Shown: positions 52,087-64,000 of the stretch, in pieces
Layout: every line of letters starts with the position of its first letter
Position numbering within the stretch: position 1 is the stretch's first letter
Source: Trichosporon coremiiforme
Lineage: Eukaryota > Basidiomycota > Tremellomycetes > Trichosporonales > Trichosporonaceae
Assembly (NCBI GenBank): GCA_039545355.1
Contig: BCJJ01000004.1
Coordinates: forward strand, 1,506,801 to 1,570,800
Direction: 5' to 3'
DNA length: 64,000 nt
Made by a program: the position numbers and the translations under genes
The notes under the pieces: generated by a model
Seen by the model: only the letters and a program-made list of their open reading frames with translations
Databases searched by the model: none
What the model was told of the DNA's origin: nothing

Positions 52087-55000
52087 TTACGCCTTGCTAA
52101 TGCGCGGCTCCTCGCGCACGAGACGCAGCCACAGACTGCCGACCATGGAGCGCTCGCGCACAACCTCCCACGCGCCCATCTGACACTGCTGGGGGTTTCC
52201 GAATCCGAAGCGCGCCTCCATCTCGTGGCGCCCCTCGGCTGTACCCTCGGCCTCGAGCGAGATCTGGCCCGCCCACTCCTTCGCGATACGCTCGTCCGGC
52301 GTCGGCACGACCTCAAAGCCAGCGACGTGCAGGTATCGCTTGGCCGAGATGCGCGCGCCAGACGCGACAGTGACGTCGCGGCGGTCGTGCGCCAAGCGCA
52401 CGCTGTCCATCGCCTGCTTTGCGAACGGCGAGAAGTCGAGGTAGATGATCTGCGGCGTCGGCAGGAACGGGTCGTAGTACATCGGCGACAGCGCAAAAGC
52501 GTCCAGGTAGTGCGGCAGATGGCCCGTCGTGCAGTGGTTGTACTCGAGCGGCACGAGCTTGTGCTCGATGAACGGAATGTAGATGAGCACGTGCTCCGTG
52601 TTCGTCGGCTTGCTGAGCGCAGTGTTGACGACGAGGTCTCCGAGGCGCATGCGCTTGCTGGCACCGCACTTCTCGAGCTCGCGCCACGACGCGGCAGCTC
52701 CCTCTGCGGACGGCCAGCGAGGAACGCGCTCAGACACGGGGACGAACACACGCAGAATCGGCGCACGGCCAGGCATGTACGGAGGCGGGCGGTCGAAAGC
52801 CGGCTCGTACTTGCTTCCCTGCGTCGGCGAGTCCCAGCGGCGCTGGATGGGCGAGTGCGATCCGCGCTCCGAGTTGTGCGATCGGTGGCTGTCGCTGCCG
52901 TTCATCGACGAGCGGCTACGGCTGCCGCCGATCGGTGGCGGGGCCGGCAGGTCGAGCGACTGCTGAGCCGATGAAATGTGCGTCGTCGATCGTGAGCCCC
53001 ACGCGTTGCCCCTAATCGTGGACGGCATCGAGCTGTGTGCTGCGTTGCTCGTCTGCGCCGACATGATGGATCCGGGGCGGCTCGAAAATCCTCCGCTGAT
53101 CGAGTGCTTGGACGAGTGTCCTCCGTAGTTGGTGAACTCGTATCGCTTCGCAGTCGGGTAACTGACGGGAGGAAGACCGGCCTTACCTTGTGGTAAGGGG
53201 ACAGCGTTGTGCGACGGCGGCGCCTGCAGGGCCATCGTGTTCATGGATGACACAGAGTTGGCACGCTTGCGGCCGAATGTGCCCACAGGCGCACCTGACT
53301 GCACCGAGCTGCCTGATCCGCGGCGGCGACGCAGACGGCTGCCCATGCTCGTGTGCATGCTGGCCGCGTCCCAAGGTTTAGTCGCCGCGGACGCCGACTG
53401 AGGCGTAGCCGACAGCGGCTCCGGCATGACGACTTCGACGACCCTCTCGCGGCGCGGCATGCGGCCGAAGGGACTGCCAGGCTCGGATCCAGCAATGGAA
53501 CCGGCACGCGATCCGGGGCGCGAGCCACCAGGTCGGCGCGGCGGCGTGATCATGCCGCTGGTAAAGCTGGCCACCGAGCTCGACTTGTGCAGCTGGGGCG
53601 GCGTGAGGTCGTCATCGAACGGTAAAGGCGCTGAGAACGGGAATGACGAAGCCGGCATGGTTCGCAGGAAGAGGACCACGAGCGTGTGCGACAAGCTGAG
53701 GTGGCGGAGCAGGTTGTGGTACTGCTCGGGGTACGTGCTGTACACCGCAGGATCGTGCAGAAGCGACTCGACTGGTCGTCAGCAAAAGCTCTCATAGTTC
53801 GAATTAGCACTCACGGAATCCCTCCCAGACGGTGAGTCCGGGCCACGAACGGTTACGATCCTTCTCGAGAGTCACACCCCACTCTCGCATGACCCAGCGG
53901 CCAACCATCTCTCCTGAGATATACTTCCTGAGATCATTGTCCGAAGCGAGCAGGTTCAAGAACTGGTTGATGTTCAGGAAAGGCAGCAGTGAGATGACCA
54001 CCCGCGGGTGGGACAGGAGGTAAGTCAGCGACTTGTCGTTCTTCCTTGTCGGTCGGCTTCGGCTCATAACCGAGGGACGGCCCTGGATCATGTCCACAAC
54101 CTCCTTGTCAACCTCGATCGAGTTCTGACTCGTGTTAGACGACGATGACGGAGCATGCGGAGCAGACGGGGCAGCCGTCGAAGGCTGGGATACAGATCGC
54201 GAACCGTAAGGTCGGGGCATGGCAGTGGTGATCGGGTTGTTGGGCGCTGTCGACGTCACGGGGCTCGCCAGAGGCGACGATGCGATGCGGCGCGTTGCTG
54301 CCGAAGTCGATGTGCGGATGGCCGGCGGAACGCTCTTCAAAGCACTAGGAAGGCCGTTTCCAAGCTGGTTGGGCTTTCCATTCGCATACCCATTGGTGGT
54401 ACCGTTGGCGTGGCCGTTGGGGTAGCCATTGGGGTGGCCGTTGGGCTGCCCACGACCCGCTGGAAGGCTTGGCGCCGCTCCTTGGCTGGCAGAGCTGTGC
54501 TGCGAATCGAAGGCCCGGGACACGAACGAACCCATGTTCGGCGGGTGGCCGTTCTGCTGCTCAACAGCAGGCGGAGCAGCAGTCGCAGGAGCAGGAACAG
54601 GCGCGGGCTTGACGGTGTTGGCGGCGGTCGAAGGAGCGGGTGCGTTCACGACGTTGACAGGCGTAGGCTCATAGGGAGTGACTTTGGGAGCAGGAGTGTT
54701 GGAGGATGTCTTCGGAATGACAATCGTGGGCCGGGGAAGTGCTGCGCTCTTGGGTGTCGGACTGATGATCGGCGCGGTTCCAGAGTTGGCAGGGGCAAGG
54801 TCAGCCGGCCGCGTCGACAACTGAGGAAGATGCGGCTGAGATCTGTCGGCTGCACGGTCAGGCTTCTCGGGCAGCTGGGGGTGCTGGGTGTGGATGGGAG
54901 CGACGGGGGCGAGCGCAGGAGCAGGTGCAGGAGCAGATGCGGGCGCAGGGACAGCAGCGGGCGCAGCAGCGGCCACTGGCAGAGGTGCAGGAACGGGTGG

Positions 55001-57430
55001 AGGCGACGCAACGCCTTTCGAGCCGTAGCTGTCGAATGACGGCTGCCGGGCAGAATGAGGTCGGCTCGATGCCGACTGCGGACGACTGCTTGCAACCACC
55101 GAAACCGAGGCGCCAGAGCTCGGCGGCAGAGCCTGCGGGTGCTGGTTACCCACAATCTCGACCCTCGCGCCCGTGCTCGTCGTCATGCCGACGGGAACTC
55201 CGTTGGCCTGCGAAGCGCCAGGGCGAGAGCTCCATCGCCGGCTCTCAGCTCCATCCGGTAGGGGCGGCGGAGGAGCAGCGGGCTGCACCGGTGCAGTATG
55301 CCTCGAGACCGATGTCGAGCGCGCCGGTCGCGTAGCCATGACCGGCTGCTGCTTCTGCTGCTGGGGGTGGGCGGTACCATTCGCGATGTGGGGAGGCTGG
55401 AGAGTGATCGAAGAAGTGCGATTCGGCATGTGCGATTGGGGACCTGCGGGAGTAGGTCCGTTGGTAGGAGAACGAACGGCGAAGTGGCCGTTGGGTTGCG
55501 GTGCCATCTGAGAAGGCGGCGGCGGAGAAGTGCTGTGTCCATGAGAAGACTGGGGAGAAGTCACACGCTGCAGAGGAGCGGCCGCGCCATTGGGAGCACT
55601 CGGGGGACGCTGCGGATGGGCCTGGGCGCTGAATCCTGCAGAAGGCCCACGTTGATGACCCTGGTGACTGCCGAACGAAGCAGGGGGAGAGGGCGCCTGC
55701 TGAAAGACGTGGTGTTGCGTAGGCACACCGTTCGGACGCGATGACCGGGACCCGGTAGGAGGCTTCGCGGGACCAGCACCAGGAGGTAACGAGAAGTTCT
55801 GTGAGGGAGGCGACATCGGATGGACGGCCTCGGGGGACATGACGCGCTGCGGCGGGGACGTCGGCGGACTCATCGGACCCTGGTAATGAGCGGGAGGGCT
55901 CTTGGACAGGACCCGGTGATGCGGGCCATTCTGCTGAGCCGAATGAGACTGTCCCATGGGAGCCGGAGGAGGGGAGGGGGTCGCCGCCGCGCTGGATGGC
56001 TGCGAGTTGGCGCGTCCAGCCAGATTCTGGTCGAGGAGAGGAGGACGAGAGTAGATCTGGTGCGGCTGCGAGTACGGGATATGTTGTTGAACATACTTGC
56101 CGTCGGATGGAGAAGTCGGGGGAGACATGGTCTGAAGCCCATAGCCGTTAGGCTGGTTCAGGTACGGCACGGGCGCGCTTCCCTTGCGTGATGGCAGCGG
56201 CCGGGGGTTGATCGCGCCGTTCGGCAGCCCATGTCCGTTCGCTGATCCGTTGGAGTGGCTGCTCGCTGATCCGTTTGCGTACCCGTTCATGGATCCGTTT
56301 GGCTTGTGCAATCCGTTGGGTACACCGTTGGGCGCTCCGTTGGCGTATCCAACAGCGTGACCGTTCGCTGAGCCTGGCCCGTTGGGGATACCGTAAGAAG
56401 TCCGCTTGGGCGCAGGCTGGTGCACACCATTGGGAACCCCGTTCGGAATGCTTCCGTTCGGCTGATTCAACGGGTGTCTGGGAGCTACCAACGTCAGCGC
56501 AGGCTCGTAAACGACAAACTTACGTGGAGTGGGAGCGTTCGCGAGTCCAACATCCTGGGGAGCCGGGCTGCCAGACCAGGGAGCCATCCGAGGTCCACCG
56601 GGCCCAGTGGGGCTAGTCGGAGACATGGGAGAGCGACCTGGGATCGGCGCAGGGCCGAATCCAGCTCCAGGAGGTAATCCGGCTCCAGGAGGCAAGGATG
56701 CTCCGGGAGGTAACGAGTAGTGTTGCGGACCAGCTTTGGAAGGAGGGCGGGGACCAGAAGGGGAGGGGCTGTGGGGGATGGGGCTTCCGTTGGCCCGGGG
56801 CGTGGCTGATCCATTAAGGCTGCTGTTGGGAGGAATCAACGGTTGGTCCTTGTCCAAAAGGAAAGTCGAGAGTCGGGGAATCTGTGGAGCGACGTCGGGA
56901 ACGGGGGGCGCGGTCTCCTCATCGTGATTGCCTCCCTTCAAACGGCGGAAGAAGCTGTTGCTCTTCTTGAGCCCAGGCTTCTGAGCGCTCTTGGTGTCGC
57001 CGCCGAACGACATGATGGCGGATAGCCGGCGGGAGGAGCTCCTTCGGGAGGGCGGCTTGGGAGGCGTGGCTTCGGGAGCCGGCGCGTCGATCAGCTGCCA
57101 CTCGTCGGCGAGAGCTTTGTCGAGGGCCAAGTTCTGGAGGAACCGGGCACGCTGGTCGTCCTTCCCCTCAAAAACACCGGGGCTGTTCGAGAGAAGGCTA
57201 AGGCGGTGTTCGCGACCGAAGGAAGACGGCGGACTGCGGGCGGCAAGCAGAGAGAAGCGGTTGGAGGAAGGTGGAGGAGCCGCGAGGGTTGAGGAGGAAG
57301 ACGTCGATTCCGAGGAAGACGAGCGATCCGAGATCAACGGAGGGGGGACGTAGCGTATCGGTATCGGGGGCGAGGAAGGACGTTGGGAGAGGGAAAGAGC
57401 GTGGGATCCGTCGCCAGTAGAGGAAACCAT
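52087..57430 (-). CDS. Large low-complexity protein (1766 aa) with conserved C-terminal region
   Basis: Two exons, 53815..57430 and 52087..53771, joined by a 43-nt intron (phase 1); 1766 aa. I do not recognise a named family. Residues 1-1130 are Pro/Ser/Gly/Asn-rich and disordered; about 320-410 is a run of Asn-Gly-containing repeats (NGVPNG, YANGS and similar). Residues about 1140-1260 are helical and leucine-rich (LTYLLSHPRVVISLLPFLNI, EMVGRWVMREWGVTL, YHNLLRHLSLSHTLVVLFLR), loosely F-box- or armadillo-like. After another Ser/Arg-rich linker, about 1520-1766 looks folded (PILRVFVPVSERVPRW, LGDLVVNTALSKPTNTEHVL, PQIIYLDFSPFAKQAMDSVR). A 39-nt stretch at 56485..56523 has a GTAAGT donor, GCTGAC branch and TAG acceptor and may be an in-frame intron. 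Possible scaffold for polarity or signalling; this is a guess from composition. Confidence 0.75.
56200..56460 (-). repeat. Coding repeat rich in Asn-Gly codons
   Basis: On the minus strand the reading frame repeats short units containing AAC-GGN (Asn-Gly), with spacers such as VP, YA and SA, about 15 copies. Such arrays expand and contract readily. Confidence 0.8.
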
Positions 57431-59029
57431 CGGAGCGCGATGGAGGAAGGAACAGCAGTCGGTCCGGTCAACAAGAGGAGAGGGGGAGGTGACGTCGATC
57501 AAGGCGAAGGCAGAGAGAAAGCAAGCCAAAAGTCGAGCGAGTTGTGCGAAAGGAGGGAGACGGAGAAGGGAGCGAAAGTGATCGTCGTCGAGGTCGCGAA
57601 GAAAAGTTGTGTGATGAGAGAGCGTCCAATGCGCAACCCAGTGGTCGATCAAGGACAGCGAAAACGCCGAGAAGGAAGGCGCGTGCGTTCGCAATACGTT
57701 GTTCCAAGCAACCAAGGAAGACCGAGCGCAGATCGGTGAGGGACGGGCGAGGGACGATGAGGGACGGTGGAGATCGGCGCGGAAGGGGGCGGTCGTTGTG
57801 TGCGCGATTAGATGTTTGGGGTCAAGATGTGTGCGATGCGGTGGTCAGCGATATGTTCGTCATGTATGTCGGCCAGGAGCAAGCTCGAGATGCGAGATGA
57901 GATGGAGGTGACAGCAGCAGCGGAGCTAGCCAGAGTGGAGACGATCAAACGGATGATGAGGAGAGATGGAGCATGGAGGGCATCGGTCTAGGCCTGGCAG
58001 GCACTCACACTAATACGACCTAGCGGACTAAGGACAGCGGCAGACGGCCGGCAGAGGGCGCAGGAGAGAGCCAAGAAGGGGGCTTATGCCTGTGAGATGA
58101 GAGACCCGGGTGGAGGATCGCAGGATCGCAGGATCACGGAACACACAGACGCGGAGTCGATGGTGGAGAGAGGACGCCAAGGGAAGATCGGAGGAGGCAA
58201 GCTTGGGAGCTTAGGCCCGGGGTTGAAGTGTTCAGGAAAACGGCCAAAACGGATGCACAGCCGCCGTATCGCGCCGTAAGTGATTTCGAGCTACCAGAGC
58301 GTGTGTGTGAGACTTGAGACCTTGGTGTGTCGAGGTAGCGGCCGTGCGTGCCGTAGGGACTCAGAAAATTAACAGGGGGGGATGAAAGCGCCGTGTACCC
58401 GTGGTGTACCGTGTGTAGCGTGTGTAGAGTGTGTCGAGCAAGCAAGGAGCAAGGGTGAGGGAGGGCAAAGGGGGTCGGTGTGACAGGACGTATTGACACA
58501 AGAGGACGGGCGGGAGTAAGGAGTGCGAGCGTAGCGCGCGAGTAGGTTAGCGAAAAGGAAAACGAGGTAACACAGCGGTAGGCGGGTCCCAACCGTCGGG
58601 CGTGAGGGATGAGGGAGGGGGCGGACGTGGGCGGCGGGCGGCGGGCGGTGGCTGCAGTACGGTACCTGGCCGGAACGCCTAGCTGTGCGTGCGTGCGCGC
58701 GTGCGTGCAGTTGGTGGAACGGAGGCGGTACGGGCGGTGTTGGGTGCAACAAGTCTTTTGCTTGGCGGCAGTTGTTTAACAAAGTGTGGGAGAGGCAAGA
58801 TGGCGGGGTGTGGAATGATGTAAAGCGATGGCAATGTTCGGCTCGCTGGCTGACTGGCGCGATGAATGTTGAGTGAGATGCGCAATGATCAATGAGGAAA
58901 TGTTCGCGCGTCTGGTAGCTGGAGCAGCAGAGAGTCCAGACATCTGGGCTGGAGCTTGGTTACTCCTATAGATGCTGCTGAACGGTTGAGAAAGTGTGGG
59001 ACATTGCTCCCTAACGAGGTCTACTCCTG

Positions 59030-59088
<59 letters not shown>

Positions 59089-61425
59089 GCAACAGCGCCT
59101 GCTCCTGGCCTCCTGGGTGAGTGAGTAACAGTGGTGGAGCTGTAGCAACTCTGCACTGCCGTTGGCTGCCAATGAACCTGGACCCGAACCCCAATTTGGG
59201 AGCACTAGGGGGGGAACAGGACGAGGGGAGGACGCCAGCAACGGTTCCTGATGTGCTCTCGTTTCACCCCTCGGGCGTGGTGCCTCATCCTGCTTGTTTA
59301 CCTCTGACCGTACCTGAGTTCCTGACCCCCTCCCCTCACCACAGCTCACTGCTTGATCACATCATCCTCACGGCACCCACCCTTGGCTTTCATGCCTTCA
59401 CACAGCCCTGGCTCCTGGGACACATCCTTCATATCCCTGTATTTGCCCTGAACACACCCTGCCAACGTCCTGATCACTCTTGACCTCCTGAACTCTGTCC
59501 TGCCCATCCCATAGGCGGCTCCTCTGCATCTGCATGTCTTCCAGTCCGGCCAGTCCTCCGAGCTCCGCGCGGCCATCAGTACTAATTCAGTATGCTAATG
59601 AACTTTCTGGCCACGAGAACAGCGGCACAGCTTTGATCAGCTTTGATCAGCGCGGTATCTCTCAACCACGTTCAAAAGGTAACGCTCGTTTCAGCGTCTT
59701 CACAGCTCTCCACCGAGTCGTTATCATGCTCATACTAAAGGAGGGGATATGGGATGTTGGGAGCAATTCAGCCCGCGAGGGCGCACACCTCACTCAGCCG
59801 TCTCCACTTCCGTCACTTATCCGCCTCCACTTCCGACCGCTTCTCATCGCTCCACCGTACGCGCTCGCGAACTGAACTTGAATATCCGCAAAATTATTTA
59901 GAAACTCGTAAGGGTCTCTCTGGGCTTTTATTAGGTCGAGAAGGCGCGTGCGAATCAGCGCTTCCAAACGACTAATGAGAGAGTTTTCTGCTTCTGGCGG
60001 CGCGCGCGCCAAAATCTAGGCCCGGACGGCCACGCGAACAAACCCTGCACCGGTGCGGTGCCGGTTCCGTGGTCGAGCGTGAGCTCGCTGATGTTGCATG
60101 CTACACGTTCAGCCCTGTTTAAGCTGTTACGCCTTGCTTCTGCGCCTAGCCTGCGCCTCCGATCTGAATCTCTGTAACTCAGGCCTGTACCTTCCTTGTC
60201 TCAGTGGGTGCTTGCTGGAACAAAAACAGCCTGTTCAGCCAGTTCGACCCGATACTGGGGACCGATCCACCGAAGAGCCGAAAGCAGTTAAGCAGAATTG
60301 CGAGAGACGCAAAAGAAAGTGAACCCCTGAAATCTCATGTTGGGTGCAAAATTGTCCTCGAGCTGCCCTGCCCGGCCTGCCCCGTCTCGCCCCAACAACT
60401 CCCAATTGTGGACAAATGCTGCATGTTGATTTGAGCAAGTGTCGAGATGGAGGGGGGCTCGCATGGCCATTTACAGTTTCGGGGGTTGTTAGGCCAACAC
60501 TCTGGCCCTGGGTGCGCTGGGTGCTTTGTTCACGCACCCTCACACTCAACGAGACACGGCCAATTGCTGGTGTGTCTGGATTGGCAGCGTTTCGCACCGT
60601 GTACCGTGTGCCATGGATGCCCTTGGTGTGCCAGGCGCGTGTCCGCGTGTCCGCAGGGCGCGCGGGGTCAGGCTTTGATGTGCGCCAGTTCGCGTCCGTG
60701 TCTTCAGCTCCCGGTGTGTTCGGGTCACTTGCAGTTCGGGTGACTCATTACGGTGTATCTCGTGTCGACCACGCTCGCCACGCTCGCCATGCCAGTACGG
60801 ATGTAGAGCTTCGCCGAGCGGCGTAAGCCAGTTTTACGCGTTCTGACACCAGGAGCATCCGACCGGATCACCTGGCTCACCAGGGAAGGTAGTCCTACGC
60901 AAGTCTCCAGCTTTGCACGCAGTTGGCGCATGGCAAAGTTTTTCTGTTCCGATGACGCTTACGGGGGTGGAGAGCAGTGTTGGGTTGCGATGATAGGCCG
61001 AAGGACGTGTGCACGGGTGTACGAGTGATGGGCGCTGAGGGGTGGGATTGTTGCCGAAAGACAGCGCCGAGACGCCGAGAAACTGATGCAAGTCTATTCT
61101 CGTCTCCCCGCCCGAGAACGACGACATGACTCCGTCATATAGCCCATCAATGACTGATCTCCGACCAGCATTGACGCTACACCGCGCTAGACTGCGAGGT
61201 CCGAGACAACCCAATGATATCATGAACGCCGCCACGCTTCCCAATAGCGCCCAGGGCTTAGCGCCGTTCCCATCCTTCTAGTGAAACGCCTTGCTCGTGC
61301 CGATGCCCGACCTAGACGTCTCCGCCGCACCATGAAAAGTACATGGCTATAGCATACATGTAGCTGGAGTGATACGTACAACGACGGTGCGCGGCTGTCT
61401 CTACGCCTCGCTGCGCTCGGCTTGA
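57431..61425. other. Gene-poor region, about 4 kb
   Basis: The first part is the long upstream region of the 1766-aa gene. It contains a large (CT)n tract, direct repeats (GGATCGCA near 58116-58132; GCTTTGATCA near 59631-59650) and a coding-like 72-codon frame at 59794..60012 (-). No supported gene. Confidence 0.5.
59031..59086. repeat. (CT)n microsatellite
   Basis: About 27 uninterrupted CT dinucleotides in the gene-poor region. Confidence 0.97.
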
Positions 61426-63611
61426 CTACCGATACCTCGAATTACGCAGAAGCACATGCGTGCGCTCCAGTTTCCTGCTATCCCTCTGCGAATTCCCAAA
61501 CTCGAGCTGACGTTTCGGGCGCAGCTTTTCCAGTCTCCGCTCAAACACCTCCACGATCTCGAGCAGGTCCTGCGTCTCCACCCCAGCCACTTGGGCCGCA
61601 CAGCCCGCGACCAGCTCGAACTGCGGCGGCAGCGTGCCCGTCACGTCTGCTGCGTCGAAGGACCTGATTTTCTCGCCCGGCATGAGGGGCAGCTGGTCGT
61701 TGCGCGTTGAGGCGGGGATGGGCGGCGCTTGTGTAACTGGGTAGGCGCGCGCATGCTCCCGGAAAACAGCCCAGGAGGCCCACGCCGTCGGTGGCTCTGG
61801 CACACGCGCCCTCGGCGGGAGCGGAAAGTTGGGCGCGGCCCAGCGTTCCTGTTCCCGGTCTTTCAGGAGGACCTCCTCGGCGTCGTTCAGGAAAGTGTCT
61901 ATTGACTGCTCGTCCATCGCCGCAAAGGGTCTGGGCGTTAGCCTCTGGAAGAGAGTGGATGCTCACTGATGTTCCAGGTGGTGCTGGTGGTTGAACTCGC
62001 CGCGCTGCTTGCGCTGCTTCAGTTCTCGAAGCCAGTCGTCCATGCGTGGCCGGCCGATAAGGGGGTCGTCAGGAAGAAGAGCTTGTCGTTCGGTTCCGTC
62101 TAGGCCGTAGGCGAACTTCATCACGATGACCCACGCCGCGGCGATGCTGATCTCGGGCATTATTACGCTGTACCGCTTCGCCATCTCGTAATCTGCCTTC
62201 TCGTTCCTCTTCCGCTCCTCCTCCTCCTGCTTGTCCTTTTTCGACAGCTTCTTCTTCTTCTTTGGGTTGTCGCCCCCGTCTGCCTTCTTGTCGGCAGACT
62301 TGGACTTGATCAGGATGTACTCTGGTGCCACGATCGAGAGGTTCACCTCGGCCAGTCTCAGCAGCGAGAGCACCTCTTCGTACGTCACGTCTGGATGTCA
62401 GTTTCACGAGGCTCTGTATAACTCACCATCACCACCCAACTTCGAGACGATCTTCCACACGACTGGATACTCGTTTATTCGAGGGAAATCAATCTTGAAC
62501 CGTCGGTGCAGGATGTGTGCAAACCGACGCGAGTTGTTCCAGAGGTATATCGGTTTCGGCGAGCGGCCGGGCATCAGCGACAAGCGCACTGCGCGATTCA
62601 TATGCTTCTTCATCTCGGCGGGGAGCTGCGTCGACTTGAAGAACTCGATGAACGGGATCTTATTGTGGTTCACAACACTGAGCGTCAATTCAGTAACCTG
62701 CACTCAACTCACTCGGCGAACTCCGCATACGTGAACGGTGCGCGCACCATCCACAGTCCGAGGACGAGGCACGTCAGTGTGTCGGATACCGTCAGCAACC
62801 GCTCCAGCGGTCGTTCCGGTGTGTCTTCCGTAGGTACTTCCTGCAACGCCTGTAGCCCCTCCTCTTTATCTGCGCCGTCGTCGTCGCTATCGTCCGAGAC
62901 GTCGACGGCCGTATCCTCGAGGTCGTTCTCGTCGTCGGTGCCCTTCTCGTCCGACTTCTCGTCGGCAACGAACTGCGCCTCGAGCTCCCGCTCCGAATCC
63001 GTATCGTCTTCCGAGTCCTCCTTCTCGTCGGATTTCTCGTCCTGTATTCGTTGAGACGGATTCCGCGTCGATGGGCCAGGGGTCGGCGATCGCGAACCAT
63101 CTCGCTCCGATAAGGAAGGAAGCGGTGACGTCGCTACTCGGAATGTCCACAGATCACGAACATAGTTCTGCTCGTCAGCAAGGAACAGAATGGAAACACA
63201 CCTCAAACACATCAGGAAGGTTCCATAGCTCCTTCAATGCCTGCACTTGTAGCCGAAGAAGGATCTGCAGCGCTTCCAGTCGCAAGAGCTGGGCAGCTTC
63301 CCCGTGCCAGTCTGGTCATTAGCCCCGCCTATGCGAAGTCTGTAGCACGTACAGTTCTGATCTCGCTGGCCGTAGAGCTCTCTCTTGTTTGTTCTCGGCC
63401 CAGTTCGTACTCGTCTCTTCTGCAGCGCGTGACCGGTACCATAATCGACGATATGGTTCTCGCTGACGACACCCTAGTCGTCAGCTGCAAGCAAAATTCT
63501 GTGGCTTACGTCGAGGAAATGACCATTCTGGCAGCGCACGAAGCCGGTGTTGGAGTCCTTGACGTATCGTCTTGTCTTACAGGTGGGACACCTGCGGTTC
63601 CGGCGCGCCAT
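61426..63611 (-). CDS. RRN7: RNA polymerase I initiation factor Rrn7/TAF1B
   Basis: Seven minus-strand exons: 63510..63611, 63353..63473, 63202..63311, 62713..63167, 62427..62677, 61967..62390, 61426..61930; introns 34-41 nt; 655 aa. TFIIB-like core-factor subunit that recruits RNA polymerase I to rDNA. Evidence: the N-terminal zinc ribbon RRCPTCKTRRYVKDSNTGF followed by VRCQNGHFLD (Cys8, Cys11, Cys27, His31); a basic linker rich in Arg (HALQKRRVRTGPRTNKRELYG); the cyclin-like region beginning HGEAAQLLRLEALQILLRLQ and LWNLPDVFENYVRDLWTF; and SDTLTCLVLGLWMVRAPFTY, a hallmark helix of the first cyclin fold. An acidic Asp/Glu insert (about 160-215) and a Lys-rich stretch (about 370-390) interrupt the domain. 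All seven exons join in phase. It shares its promoter with NOP7. Confidence 0.9.
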
Positions 63612-63879
63612 GGTCGTGTGGGTGACGCCGTCCGGCCGACGATAACAACAAATTGAACAGACGTCAGGTCTTCATGTAATCTGGTGTGGAGGCCCATTTC
63701 ATTCTCAGCCACGTGAGGCATGTCTCTCTACGCGGGTGGCAAGATCAGCAGCGTGCGGAATCAAAAATTTGGATGGTCGTCCGCCGGTGGAGGCTGGGCT
63801 GTGAGACGGTGAGGTTTTGTTTCGGGCTTGGACTATCGCACTCTCGTCGCAGACCCGACGAACACAACCCTCAGCAACC
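63612..63879. promoter_or_regulatory. Divergent promoter RRN7 / NOP7
   Basis: 268 bases between two ribosome-biogenesis genes. It contains CACGTG (63710..63715) and AAAAATTT (63763..63770), the latter resembling the rRNA-processing element (RRPE) known upstream of such genes in yeast. Co-regulation of the pair is an inference. Confidence 0.55.
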
Positions 63880-64000
63880 ATGGCCAAGATCAAGAAGAGA
63901 GGAGAGTCCGGAGCGGCCAAGAACTACATCACCCGTAACCAGGCCCTCAAGAAGCTCCAGATCTCCCTTTCCGACTTCCGTCGTCTCTGTATCCTCAAGG
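63880..64000 (+). CDS. NOP7: Pescadillo/NOP7, N-terminus only (cut by window end)
   Basis: The first 40 codons are present; the reading frame is still open at the last base. [20 protein letters not shown] followed by [20 protein letters not shown] matches the conserved N-terminus of pescadillo (Nop7/P of the PeBoW complex), a nucleolar 60S assembly factor with a downstream BRCT domain. The ATG follows a CAACC context. The stop and the rest of the gene lie outside the window. Confidence 0.93.
   Translation, partial: MAKIKKRGESGAAKNYITRNQALKKLQISLSDFRRLCILK

Overview
The window looks like nuclear DNA of a GC-rich basidiomycete yeast. Intron style (mostly 32-60 nt, GTGAGY donors, CTRAC branch sites a few bases before CAG) and protein content point to Tremellomycetes, perhaps Trichosporonales; that placement is inference, no rRNA or marker gene is present. 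All coding genes are eukaryotic and most are spliced. Exon limits were worked out by hand from splice signals and phase.

Left part (1-31 kb): a secreted polysaccharide-lyase-like protein, an OPT peptide transporter and a succinate-semialdehyde-type aldehyde dehydrogenase (all +), a gene-poor stretch of about 6.5 kb that hides a candidate intron-dense gene of unknown function (8.3-10.0 kb), a membrane-anchored GMC oxidoreductase (+), a conserved-looking unknown (19.7-22.4 kb, +), a Q/G/N-rich RGG and acidic protein (23.0-26.2 kb, +), a cytochrome c peroxidase (-), and a 13-exon RMD1/DUF155 gene (-).

Middle part (32-44 kb): mitochondrial aconitase (-) diverging from DMC1 (+, 19 exons), the fused folate-synthesis gene FOL1 (-), a type II membrane protein with a beta-repeat ectodomain (-), and PIF1 helicase (-).

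Right part (44-64 kb): RPF1, eIF3e, a DUF4112 protein (+), a membrane-anchored Dabb-domain protein (-), GPI11 (+), a 1766-aa low-complexity protein (-), 4 kb without clear genes, RRN7 (-), and the first 40 codons of pescadillo/NOP7 (+). RPF1, RRN7 and NOP7 all serve ribosome biogenesis; RRN7 and NOP7 share a divergent promoter.

The most unusual signal is the intron system. Many introns are 32-43 nt, and the bases after the donor look complementary to the bases at the branch site, with matched changes on both sides (GTGAGCT with AGCTRAY, GTGAGTT with AACTRAC, GTAGGT with ACCTGAC). DMC1 and RMD1 are broken into microexons as small as 8, 11, 12 and 15 nt, so ordinary ORF calling does not see them. 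More introns of the same type continue past the DMC1 stop codon and also fill the 8.3-10.0 kb region.
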